Shown here in pieces: positions 1-6,528 of a stretch of 16,209 bases of DNA. Numbering within the stretch: position 1 is the stretch's first letter; every line of letters begins with the position of its first letter. The notes beneath the pieces are model-generated. The model did not search any database, was not told where the DNA came from, and was given only the letters and a program-made list of their open reading frames with translations. The stretch is from Anaerolineales bacterium UBA3940 (GTDB lineage: Bacteria; Chloroflexota; Anaerolineae; Aggregatilineales; UBA3940). Location of the stretch: positions 1 through 16,209 of the forward strand of contig DGDY01000189.1 in the NCBI GenBank assembly GCA_002385675.1, in the 5' to 3' direction. Both the position numbers and the translations under genes were made by a program.

Positions 1-476
1 TCGGCCTGCGGCATGTCGAGCTTGACGCCCTGAACTGGGGGCCCGATTGGCAAGCGGCGGAGATCGAGGTGTTCCGCGAGCGGGTTGCCGCGGCAACCGC
101 CGGAGATGGCTGGGTGCTCGACGGCAACTACAGTGTGGTGCGGGACATCTACTGGCCGCGCGCCGACACCGTTGTATGGCTCGACTATCCGCTGCCGGTC
201 ATCATGTGGCGGCTGTGGTGGCGCACTCTGCGCCGGGTTGTTACCCGCGAAAAACTATGGAACGGCAACCGGGAGGGGCTGCGCAACGCCTTCTTTAGCC
301 GCGATTCAATTCTGCTGTGGGCGCTCCACACGTACGACCGGCGTCGGAAGCAGTACGCGGCGCTGCTCGCGCAGCCGGAGAGCGCGCACCTGACGGTGAT
401 CCACTTCACATCGCCACGTGCGGCGGATCAATGGCTGGAGGGGCTGGCGGCGGGGCAGGGCCTCCTCCGTGAATGA
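1..476 (+). CDS. P-loop kinase, adenylate-kinase/FlaR-like (3' part)
   Basis: The reading frame is open from the first bases of the window (codons from position 3) to TGA at 474-476, so this is the C-terminal part of a gene whose start and Walker A motif lie upstream. About 157 residues are visible. They carry the pattern of the small kinases annotated as adenylate kinase/topology modulation (FlaR-like): LDALNWGPDW, then GWVLDGNYS, then TVVWLDYPLP, then RTLRRVVTREKLWNGNRE, where the Arg-rich stretch resembles the lid region of nucleoside-phosphate kinases. Substrate is not known for this family; a phosphotransfer role is inferred from fold only. It converges on the operon at 585-4710, and a GC-rich hairpin separates the two. 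Confidence 0.75.
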   Translation, partial: GLRHVELDALNWGPDWQAAEIEVFRERVAAATAGDGWVLDGNYSVVRDIYWPRADTVVWLDYPLPVIMWRLWWRTLRRVVTREKLWNGNREGLRNAFFSRDSILLWALHTYDRRRKQYAALLAQPESAHLTVIHFTSPRAADQWLEGLAAGQGLLRE

Positions 477-507
477 GCTTCGCGGCTGGCGGCCCCTGAA
501 CGATTAA

Positions 508-544
508 CCCCCTCCATACGACCCTGCGGGTCGCACGGAGGGGG
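508..544. terminator. GC-rich hairpin between convergent genes
   Basis: The outer arms CCCCCTCC (508-515) and GGAGGGGG (537-544) pair perfectly. An inner stem CGACCC/GGGTCG around TGC extends the structure. It sits between the ends of two converging genes (476 and 585), so it could stop transcription from both sides. No long T-run follows on either strand, so termination efficiency is uncertain. Confidence 0.5.
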
Positions 545-584
545 CCCGGACGGAACAGCCGAATCACGTTCAGGCTGACGCAGC

Positions 585-1832
585 CTAGTGGTGCGCTTCG
601 AGTTCCTCTTCGGTCGGGTAGATGGGCAGGAAGTAGATGCCGAGCGTCAGCCCCAGCAGGGCATAACTGACAATTCCCGCGAACGCGCCGATCTCGATCA
701 GATTGGGCGTGTAGGCCAGCCGGGGGAACAGGTACGCCGTACCCGGTGACCAGTCGAGCGGCACCACCAGCCCGGAGATCGTCGTGTTCCAGCGCAGCAT
801 CACGACGCCGGTGATGGCAAGCGCCGCGCCGAGCATCAGCATCCAGTCGCTGCGCCGCAGCCTCGGCGTGAAGAAGATGATGATCGGGACGAGGCTGCCG
901 AGCAGGACTTCAATCCACCAGAAGGTTGCACCGTAGGGCGAGGTCTGGAACAGAATCTCCAGACCGCTCGTGCGGGCGGGCAGGCTGCTGTAGTAGTTCT
1001 GCGCGAGCCAGTTCCACAGCTTGAGGTACAGGTAGAACGACAGCGCCGCACCTGCGATGGTGGCGACATCTCGCAGGACCTCGCGCTTGACGACGTACTC
1101 GCCGCGCAGGCGGCTGACCAGCAGCGTCACGAACAGGCACGCGGAAAGCCCGCCACCGGCTGCGGACAGGATGAACAGCACCGGCATGGCCGGGTTGTAC
1201 CACAGCGGGCGAGCCGCGACGATGCCGTACGTCGCGCCCAGCGATGACTGGTGCAGCAGCGACAGCCCCAGGCCAATCACGGCGAACACCCCCGTGAAGC
1301 GGTGGATGAAGTGCCCGACCTTCGGAGCGGCGGGCCACCAGCGGAACAGGCGGCTCTCGAACAGCACCGGGGCCATCTCCAGCGCGAGCACCGTGAAGTA
1401 GAAGACCACGCAGATGGTGATCTCCCACAGCACTGAGTGAACGTTCCAGTATACGAGGGCGTGCCAGAAACGATCCGGGCGGCCAATGTCCAGCGCGAGC
1501 GCGAACATGGCAGATGAGTAGCCAAGGAAGCCGCCGAGCACGGCGACGCGCGCCATCGGCAGGAAGCGCTTGATGTTCAGCAGGTACACCACCGCCGACA
1601 CGATGAACGCGCCTGCGCCGAGGCTGATGGCCGAGAGGTCGAGCGCGATCCACAGGCCCCAGGGAACCTGGTTGGAGAGGTTGGTCAGGCCCAGTCCGTA
1701 TATGAAGACCAGCACGCCGCAGACGACACCGGCGACGATCAGGACGCTGAGAAAACCGATCCAGATCTTCAGGCCCCGGCTCATCGGCGGGTGAGGCTTT
1801 ATGAGAGGGGGATGGATGGTCGTCGTGGTCAT
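585..1832 (-). CDS. NrfD/HybB-family quinone-reactive membrane subunit
   Basis: A 415-residue polytopic membrane protein with about ten hydrophobic segments, the usual size and topology for the HybB/DsrP/Hmc3 branch of the NrfD (PsrC) superfamily. Diagnostic stretches are VPWGLWIALDL (residues 57-67) and the HQSSLG motif at 194-199, typical of HybB-like proteins. Family members bind (mena)quinone in the membrane and exchange electrons with a ferredoxin-like partner on the outer face; they usually carry no haem. The partner is encoded directly upstream: its TGA stop overlaps this ATG in an ATGA (1829-1832), implying translational coupling. It is the last gene of the LysR-cytochrome-ferredoxin operon. 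Whether it oxidises quinol or reduces quinone cannot be read from sequence. Confidence 0.9.
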   Translation of the reverse strand: MTTTTIHPPLIKPHPPMSRGLKIWIGFLSVLIVAGVVCGVLVFIYGLGLTNLSNQVPWGLWIALDLSAISLGAGAFIVSAVVYLLNIKRFLPMARVAVLGGFLGYSSAMFALALDIGRPDRFWHALVYWNVHSVLWEITICVVFYFTVLALEMAPVLFESRLFRWWPAAPKVGHFIHRFTGVFAVIGLGLSLLHQSSLGATYGIVAARPLWYNPAMPVLFILSAAGGGLSACLFVTLLVSRLRGEYVVKREVLRDVATIAGAALSFYLYLKLWNWLAQNYYSSLPARTSGLEILFQTSPYGATFWWIEVLLGSLVPIIIFFTPRLRRSDWMLMLGAALAITGVVMLRWNTTISGLVVPLDWSPGTAYLFPRLAYTPNLIEIGAFAGIVSYALLGLTLGIYFLPIYPTEEELEAHH

Positions 1833-2638
1833 GTGATCACCATCCCTTCCGGCGGGACATAATAGACGTTCGGCTCAGTGCCAAGGTCTTCCTTCAGGCG
1901 GAAGGTTGGCGTGCTGCTGATAATCTTCGCAACCTCGGAGTTCGGGTCGTTCACGTCGCCGAATTTGCGCGCACCGACCGGGCAGATGTTCACGCAGGCG
2001 GGGGTGGCGGCGCGGTCAACGCCAGGGGTGAGGCCCTCTTCCAGCCCACGGTCGATCCGGTGGACGCAGAACGTGCACTTCTCGACGACGCCGCGCGGGC
2101 GGCGCGGGACCTCAGCCGAACCCCACTCAGGCTGGTAGGGGTTCTCATCGGTGCGGGCCGTCCAGTTGAAGCGACGTGCGTCGTAGGGGCAGGCGACCAT
2201 GCAGTAGCGGCAGCCGATGCAGCGCGAGTAGTCCATGATGACGATGCCATCGCCGCGCTGGTAGGTTGCGCCGACCGGGCAGACGTTCGCGCAGGGCGCG
2301 TTCTGGCAGTGCAGGCAGGGGCGTGTCATGTGGAAGGGCTCGCCGGTGGGCGTCTGGTCGAGCGTGTAGACGTTCCAGCGCATCTCGTCGTTGGTGTCGT
2401 TCACCGCCTCGCAGGCATACACACAGTACTGGCAGCCGATGCACTTGCTGAGGTCGATGACCATTGTCCAGCGGTGCTCGCTTGTCGACTCGCCGTGCTG
2501 CGCCTTCGCCTGCTGTCCGCTTAACGGGGAGGCGAGGGCGGCGGCGACCGTCGTCGTGACGCCGGCAACGCCCAGCACGCCCAGGAACTTCCGCCGGCTG
2601 ATAGACGTGTTCTTATCTTTGGCTTCTTTGGATCCCAT
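1829..2638 (-). CDS. Tat-exported four-cluster 4Fe-4S ferredoxin (PsrB/HybA/DsrO-like)
   Basis: A 269-residue protein if it starts at ATG 2638; an in-frame GTG at 2650 is possible, but the AGAGG just upstream of the ATG favours the shorter form. Residues 14-20 (SRRKFLG) and the following hydrophobic stretch form a twin-arginine signal, so the folded Fe-S protein should be exported. Sixteen cysteines fall into four clusters in the PsrB/HybA/DsrO pattern: 66/69/72/76, 108/111/116/120, 140/143/146/150 and 188/191/215/219. Such proteins pass electrons between a quinone-reactive NrfD/HybB subunit and a periplasmic or outer-face partner. Here the membrane subunit follows with a 4-nt overlap, and an octahaem cytochrome lies 18 nt upstream in the place where a catalytic molybdoprotein or hydrogenase might be expected. 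Confidence 0.92.
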   Translation of the reverse strand: MGSKEAKDKNTSISRRKFLGVLGVAGVTTTVAAALASPLSGQQAKAQHGESTSEHRWTMVIDLSKCIGCQYCVYACEAVNDTNDEMRWNVYTLDQTPTGEPFHMTRPCLHCQNAPCANVCPVGATYQRGDGIVIMDYSRCIGCRYCMVACPYDARRFNWTARTDENPYQPEWGSAEVPRRPRGVVEKCTFCVHRIDRGLEEGLTPGVDRAATPACVNICPVGARKFGDVNDPNSEVAKIISSTPTFRLKEDLGTEPNVYYVPPEGMVIT

Positions 2639-2656
2639 AGTACCTCTCACCCGTCT

Positions 2657-3703
2657 CTATCCATCACTACCACTGTCGTTGTCGTTATCGTTGCTGATGC
2701 TATCGCTGCTGACGTTATCGTCGCTGGCGCTGATACTGGCGCTGCGGCGACGCAGGATCAGGAAGACTACCAGCCCGCCGATGACTAGCCCGCCGGCGGC
2801 GCCCTGCACGATGTTCATCGCCGTGCGGTTGCGCTGCTGGAGGAGGAGCGTCTCCACAGCGGCCTCAAGCTGCTGGGCGCGAAGCTGTGCCCGCCGCCCG
2901 TCGAGTTGGGCGACTGCCTGCGCATCTGCCACCTCTTGAGCCCCGGCTGGCTCCAGACGGATGTCCTCGTGGCAGTCAAGGCAGGCGCGGATGCTGGCCT
3001 GGAAGTCGTGCCCGGTCGGAGCAAGCCCGTCGTCGGGGATGGGGTGGCCCGGCGTCACATAGCCGTGACAGTCGCGGCAGCTCAGCCCGTTGTCGAGGTG
3101 TGTGGTGTGGGCGACAAAGCCGTCAAGCTCATCGCCGTGGCAGGCCAGACACTGCGCTACCTCGGTGTCGGCACGCAGGCCGTTGTCATGGGCATAGTGG
3201 CAGGTGGTGCAGGCCAGCCCCTTCTCGGAGTGCGCGCTTGCGCGGAACTCCGCCTGCGTCACCGTGTGGCATTCGGCGCAGACCTGGTTTGCCCGGTTGA
3301 GGTCAACCGGCCTCGGCGGATGGCCATCGGGAACCTCGCCATGGCATGCCTCACAGGTCACACCCTCGGCCTGGTAGTTGCCGGTTGCCGGGCTAAAGCC
3401 GGTTGTGTGGCAGGCGAGGCACTCCTGCGGCTGGTTCAGCTCGGTCCAACTGTGCTGGAAGTGCTCGATGCTGAAGGCTGTGTCATGCGGGCCATCCTGC
3501 CAGGCTGCGGTGACGTCCGGATGGCATTCGGCGCACTCCGAGAACTCGCCCCGGTCGTCGCCCTCGCCGTCATCCTGCATGGGGGGCGCGGTGTCGTCGG
3601 CAGCCAGCGCCAGCCCAGCCGTCACCGCAGCCAGGGTGCAGGCGAGAAGGACCGCCAGGGCAGCCGTTCGAGCCCATCTGGGTAAGTGGCGCAAAGAGTT
3701 CAT
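2657..3703 (-). CDS. membrane-anchored octahaem cytochrome c
   Basis: A 348-residue protein with an N-terminal signal peptide (to about residue 35) and eight CxxCH c-type haem motifs at residues 57-61, 95-99, 117-121, 142-146, 165-169, 185-189, 209-213 and 241-245. At least ten further histidines (for example 73, 84, 128, 158, 172, 199, 220, 232) could serve as distal ligands, so all haems could be bis-His and purely electron-transferring. No CxxCK catalytic-type haem motif is present. After the haem domain comes a charged helix (255-293) that looks coiled-coil-like, one transmembrane segment (about 298-317), RRR, and a Ser/Asp/Asn-rich tail. The positive-inside rule puts the haems outside and the tail in the cytoplasm. 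The AAGGA ribosome site lies 7 nt before ATG and just after the LysR stop. Probable partner of the ferredoxin and HybB-like proteins. Confidence 0.9.
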   Translation of the reverse strand: MNSLRHLPRWARTAALAVLLACTLAAVTAGLALAADDTAPPMQDDGEGDDRGEFSECAECHPDVTAAWQDGPHDTAFSIEHFQHSWTELNQPQECLACHTTGFSPATGNYQAEGVTCEACHGEVPDGHPPRPVDLNRANQVCAECHTVTQAEFRASAHSEKGLACTTCHYAHDNGLRADTEVAQCLACHGDELDGFVAHTTHLDNGLSCRDCHGYVTPGHPIPDDGLAPTGHDFQASIRACLDCHEDIRLEPAGAQEVADAQAVAQLDGRRAQLRAQQLEAAVETLLLQQRNRTAMNIVQGAAGGLVIGGLVVFLILRRRSASISASDDNVSSDSISNDNDNDSGSDG

Positions 3704-3720
3704 AACGAGTTCCTTGTCTC

Positions 3721-4710
3721 CTAGTGTGTGTCCCTCGCAATGATGACGTCCGGGGTATCGTACCCGCCCTCGTCGCTGGCAACGACCGGGCGGTTGGTCA
3801 GCGCCCGCAGCGAGGCGTTCTCCGGTGCAAAGGCGTAGTCCCAGAAGGCCGCCTGAGCGCCCGTCGCCGGGCGGCCCGTATGCCGGGCCAGATAAAGGGT
3901 CTGTGCAAGCTCCAGCCCGTTGATGGTCACCGGGACGAGACGCCCTGCACGAATGCCCTCGGCGGCGACAACCGCCGAGACAAACGCCGCTCCGATCCCC
4001 TCTTCCACCGCGATACGGATGGCCTCGGTATTGCTGAGCACCATCACGGTTCGCAGACTGTCCAGACTCAGATTGTGCCAGGCGAGCTTGTCCTTGAGCG
4101 CCTCGCGCGTGCCGGAGCCTTCATCTTGCAGGATCAGGTCGCACTCTGTCAAGTCGGCAGGCTCGATAACCCGCCGCTGCGCCCAGGGGTGGCCCGGCGG
4201 CGCGATGAGAATGATGCGATCGGTTGCGAATGGCCGATATTCAATGTCTTTGGACGGCTCGCGAAGGTTGGTAATGGCAATATGCACCTCGCCGTTGAGG
4301 AGCATTTGCAGCGACTGGTCTCGCGGGGCGACGCTGCAGACGATCTGGACGTCCGGATGCTGGCTGCGCAGGCCCGCAACCAGCCGGGGAATGATATACT
4401 TGCCGCTCGCCATGCTGTACGCGAGGCGCAGCACGCCCACGATTTTGCCCCGCAGGCAGGCCATCTCCTCCTCGATGCGGATGGCGCGGCTAACCAGGTC
4501 GCGTGCCATCGGCACGAGCGTGCGGCCTGCCTCGGTCAGCGAGATGTGCCGCCCCGAGCGGTAGAACAGATCCATGCCGAGCGTCTCTTCCAGCGAGCGG
4601 ATCTGCATGCTGACAGCCGGCTGTGAGATGTTCAGCCGGCGGCCCGTCTCGGAGAAGTTCTCCGTCTCGGCGGCGATAAGGAATACATATACTTCGTGAA
4701 GGTTCAACAT
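3721..4710 (-). CDS. LysR-family transcriptional regulator
   Basis: A 329-residue LysR-type regulator. The winged HTH is at the N-terminus (residues 18-42, including GRRLNISQPAVSMQIRSLEE), followed by the linker helix and a LysR substrate-binding domain (about 90-300) with typical features such as QDEGSGTREAL. The effector is not evident. Unlike most LysR genes, it is the first gene of the operon it probably controls: its stop is 17 nt from the octahaem cytochrome start on the same strand. It is also divergent from the 11-haem cytochrome at 4964, so one 253-bp region could serve control of both units. The ribosome site is weak (AGAG about 7 nt before ATG). A GTTAGC-N10-GCTAAC dyad just before the start codon may be an autoregulatory operator. 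Confidence 0.93.
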   Translation of the reverse strand: MLNLHEVYVFLIAAETENFSETGRRLNISQPAVSMQIRSLEETLGMDLFYRSGRHISLTEAGRTLVPMARDLVSRAIRIEEEMACLRGKIVGVLRLAYSMASGKYIIPRLVAGLRSQHPDVQIVCSVAPRDQSLQMLLNGEVHIAITNLREPSKDIEYRPFATDRIILIAPPGHPWAQRRVIEPADLTECDLILQDEGSGTREALKDKLAWHNLSLDSLRTVMVLSNTEAIRIAVEEGIGAAFVSAVVAAEGIRAGRLVPVTINGLELAQTLYLARHTGRPATGAQAAFWDYAFAPENASLRALTNRPVVASDEGGYDTPDVIIARDTH

Positions 4711-4712
4711 GA

Positions 4713-4734
4713 GTTAGCTCTATTTAAGGCTAAC
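4713..4734. promoter_or_regulatory. inverted repeat GTTAGC-N10-GCTAAC at the LysR start
   Basis: Perfect 6-bp arms (4713-4718 and 4729-4734) begin 2 bp upstream of the LysR ATG and overlap its ribosome-binding region. They lie downstream of the predicted minus-strand transcription start near 4764. Position suggests an operator acting by repression, or an RNA hairpin masking the ribosome site. The protein that binds is unknown; LysR autoregulation is an inference. Confidence 0.4.
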
Positions 4735-4741
4735 CGTCGCT

Positions 4742-4757
4742 TGTGAAGAGCGTCACA
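4742..4757. promoter_or_regulatory. exact Crp/Fnr-type site TGTGA-N6-TCACA
   Basis: The sequence is TGTGA (4742-4746), six bases, TCACA (4753-4757), the exact consensus half-sites of Crp-family regulators. The centre lies about 14 bp downstream of the predicted minus-strand start point (about 4764), where binding would block the LysR-cytochrome operon. It is also upstream of the possible plus-strand promoters, where binding could activate. No Crp/Fnr-family gene is in the window. Confidence 0.55.
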
Positions 4758-4762
4758 GATCG

Positions 4763-4791
4763 TTGAGACCATTGTAACGAAGGATGATATT
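4763..4791 (+). promoter_or_regulatory. possible plus-strand promoter for the 11-haem cytochrome
   Basis: TTGAGA (4763-4768; five of six), a 17-bp spacer, then GATATT (4786-4791; four of six). It overlaps the minus-strand promoter, so the two would compete. A TATAAA at 4859-4864 is an alternative -10 without a good -35. Which one is used cannot be decided from sequence. Confidence 0.25.
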
Positions 4792-4799
4792 CGAGTAAA
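4771..4799 (-). promoter_or_regulatory. sigma-70-type promoter for the LysR-cytochrome operon
   Basis: Read on the minus strand: -35 TTTACT (4799-4794), a 17-bp spacer, -10 TACAAT (4776-4771; five of six consensus bases). The start point would be near 4764, giving a leader of about 54 nt before the LysR ATG. This is the best promoter match in the divergent region. Confidence 0.55.
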
Positions 4800-4830
4800 G
4801 ACGGGAACACCCTTGGTTTAATTCATTTTC

Positions 4831-4848
4831 CTTATGGATTCAAATAAG
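4831..4848. promoter_or_regulatory. inverted repeat CTTAT-N8-ATAAG
   Basis: Five-bp perfect arms at 4831-4835 and 4844-4848. The centre is about 75 bp upstream of the predicted minus-strand start point, close to where LysR-type proteins usually hold their recognition site. It is an AT-rich dyad and could occur by chance. Confidence 0.3.
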
Positions 4849-4910
4849 TAATTTGCATTATAAACTACTATTAAGGGCCTTGCTCTATATAAGCAGACTC
4901 GAGTACACTA

Positions 4911-4935
4911 CGTGAGAGTTTTCACAATTTTGTGA
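4911..4935. promoter_or_regulatory. second Crp/Fnr-like site plus overlapping dyad
   Basis: CGTGA-N6-TCACA (4911-4926) differs from the Crp consensus by one base. Its right half is shared with a second perfect dyad, TCACAA-TT-TTGTGA (4922-4935), so three GTGA/TCAC half-sites recur every 10 bp. They lie 28-52 bp upstream of the TTG start of the 11-haem cytochrome. The centre is 169 bp from the exact site at 4742-4757, close to 16 helical turns, so co-operation by looping is conceivable. Confidence 0.45.
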
Positions 4936-4963
4936 GCGTTTCAGTGATACCTGGAGGGCTCCT

Positions 4964-6439
4964 TTGAGAGACCAAACCCCACTCCGCCTGCTCCTGACCC
5001 TCTGCGGAGCGTTACTCGTTCTCGCCGCGGCGACCGCCTGTGCGGGCCCGCGCGAGGCAGCTGTGGACCTCGACGCGCTGCTGAGCGGCACGCAGGCGCC
5101 AACTGCCGAGCAGCCGACTGCCGCGCCAACCGAGGTCACACAGCCCCGGCCTACCAGCGCCCCCCGGGCTGAAGTCGTCCCTGTGCTTGACGAGAACTGC
5201 GTCAACTGCCACACGAATCAGGAAATGCTCATGACCCTCGCTACGGAGGCCGAGGAGCCCCTCTCTACGGGCGAGGGTTGGGGTTCGGTGCCTCCGATGG
5301 AGGCGTGGGAAAAGGTCCTGATCAGCAAGGAAGCCGTTACCACCGGCGTCCATGCCTTTATCTCCTGCACGGACTGCCACGGCGGGAACGACGTCGAGGA
5401 CATGGAAGAGGCACATGTGGGGCTCATCGCCGACCCGTCAGACGCGCCGACCAGTGTATGCGGTGAGTGCCATACGGATGTTCAGGCGGCGCACAACGGC
5501 AGCCTGCATCAGACGCTTGCCGGGTTCGATACCGCGCTCCACCAGCGCAGCATCCCGGAAAACCACCCGGCCCTCGACGAGATGCAGGCGAACAATTGCA
5601 GCAGTTGCCACGCCTCCTGCGGGGATTGCCACATCAGCCAGCCGATGCCCGTCGGTGGTGGGCTGCTGGCAGGGCACCAGTTCGTGCAGGAGCCGCCGAT
5701 GACGCAGACGTGCACGGCCTGCCACGGTAGCCGTGTGGGGAACGAGTACACCGGGGGGAACGAGGGCATCCCGGCGGATGTCCACTTCACGCAGGGCGAG
5801 ATGACGTGCGTCGCCTGCCATAACGGCAACGAGATGCATGGCCAGGGGCTGGCGGTCAGCCATCGCTTCCAGGGCACGCGCACCCCACGCTGCGAGTCGT
5901 GCCATGAGGCCGCGCTGACAGTCGCCGCCGGTATTGAGGAGCACACCATCCACGGGCAGGACGTTGCCTGTCAGGTGTGCCACTCAGTAGAATACACGAA
6001 TTGCAGCGGCTGCCACGTGCAGCAAACTGAGGATGGCGTCCCGTACTACGAGATGGACCCGTCGTGGATGGAGTTCCGCATCGGGCTGAACACAAACCGG
6101 ACGCCGGAGCGCCCCTGGCAGTACATACTGGTGCGGCATGTGCCCATCACCCCGGACAGCTTTGACTTCTACGGGGAGAACCTGCTGCCGAACTTCAACG
6201 CCCGCCCGACGTGGCTTGAAACCACCCCGCATAACATCCAGCGGGTGACGCCGCAGGCCGAGCGCTGCGAGAACTGCCACGGCAACCCCGACATCTTCCT
6301 CACGCTGGATGCTGTCGCTGAGGATGAGCTTGAGGCCAACCGGTCCGTCATTGTGAGCGAACCGCCATCGCTGACGCTGCTGGACCAGGTTCAGCGCGCG
6401 CCCCAGGATGAGCCGCAGCAACCAACCTCAGAAGACTAA
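4964..6439 (+). CDS. 11-haem c-type cytochrome lipoprotein
   Basis: A 491-residue exported protein starting at TTG 4964. GGAGGG at 4953-4958 lies 5 nt ahead, and an upstream in-frame TGA (4913) leaves no ATG or GTG option. The signal peptide ends in a lipobox-like ATAC (Cys26), followed by a Pro/Thr/Ala/Glu-rich linker (about 40-70). Eleven CxxCH motifs lie at 79, 135, 166, 212, 219, 250, 282, 310, 336, 347 and 435 (first Cys). No CxxCK site is seen. I do not recognise a named family. The long haem-free stretch between 351 and 435 could be a docking or active-site domain. It should sit lipid-anchored outside the cytoplasmic membrane and exchange electrons with the octahaem cytochrome encoded divergently, or with an external donor or acceptor. 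A tandem-rhodanese lipoprotein follows 89 nt downstream. Confidence 0.9.
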   Translation: MRDQTPLRLLLTLCGALLVLAAATACAGPREAAVDLDALLSGTQAPTAEQPTAAPTEVTQPRPTSAPRAEVVPVLDENCVNCHTNQEMLMTLATEAEEPLSTGEGWGSVPPMEAWEKVLISKEAVTTGVHAFISCTDCHGGNDVEDMEEAHVGLIADPSDAPTSVCGECHTDVQAAHNGSLHQTLAGFDTALHQRSIPENHPALDEMQANNCSSCHASCGDCHISQPMPVGGGLLAGHQFVQEPPMTQTCTACHGSRVGNEYTGGNEGIPADVHFTQGEMTCVACHNGNEMHGQGLAVSHRFQGTRTPRCESCHEAALTVAAGIEEHTIHGQDVACQVCHSVEYTNCSGCHVQQTEDGVPYYEMDPSWMEFRIGLNTNRTPERPWQYILVRHVPITPDSFDFYGENLLPNFNARPTWLETTPHNIQRVTPQAERCENCHGNPDIFLTLDAVAEDELEANRSVIVSEPPSLTLLDQVQRAPQDEPQQPTSED

Positions 6440-6454
6440 CTAGATGATCGCCGT

Positions 6455-6487
6455 CTGCCCTGCGCTGCTCGCCACAGTGCAGGGCAG
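6455..6487 (+). other. intercistronic hairpin between cytochrome and rhodanese genes
   Basis: CTGCCCTGC (6455-6463) pairs perfectly with GCAGGGCAG (6479-6487) across a 15-nt loop. No T-run follows, so it is not a classical terminator. It could stabilise the upstream message or attenuate read-through into the rhodanese gene. Confidence 0.45.
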
Positions 6488-6528
6488 GCTCCCACAAAGT
6501 CACACATCACACTTATGGAGGGAAAAGT

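Noticed and set aside
3406..3703. Octahaem protein as a tetrathionate reductase or hydroxylamine oxidoreductase
   Set aside because: No CxxCK haem motif, no catalytic-type spacing, and a surplus of His suitable for bis-His ligation. Electron transfer is the safer reading.
3724..4626. 300-codon plus-strand open frame opposite the LysR gene
   Set aside because: Antisense shadow of a well-supported LysR gene; no recognisable domain and it would overlap the regulator entirely.
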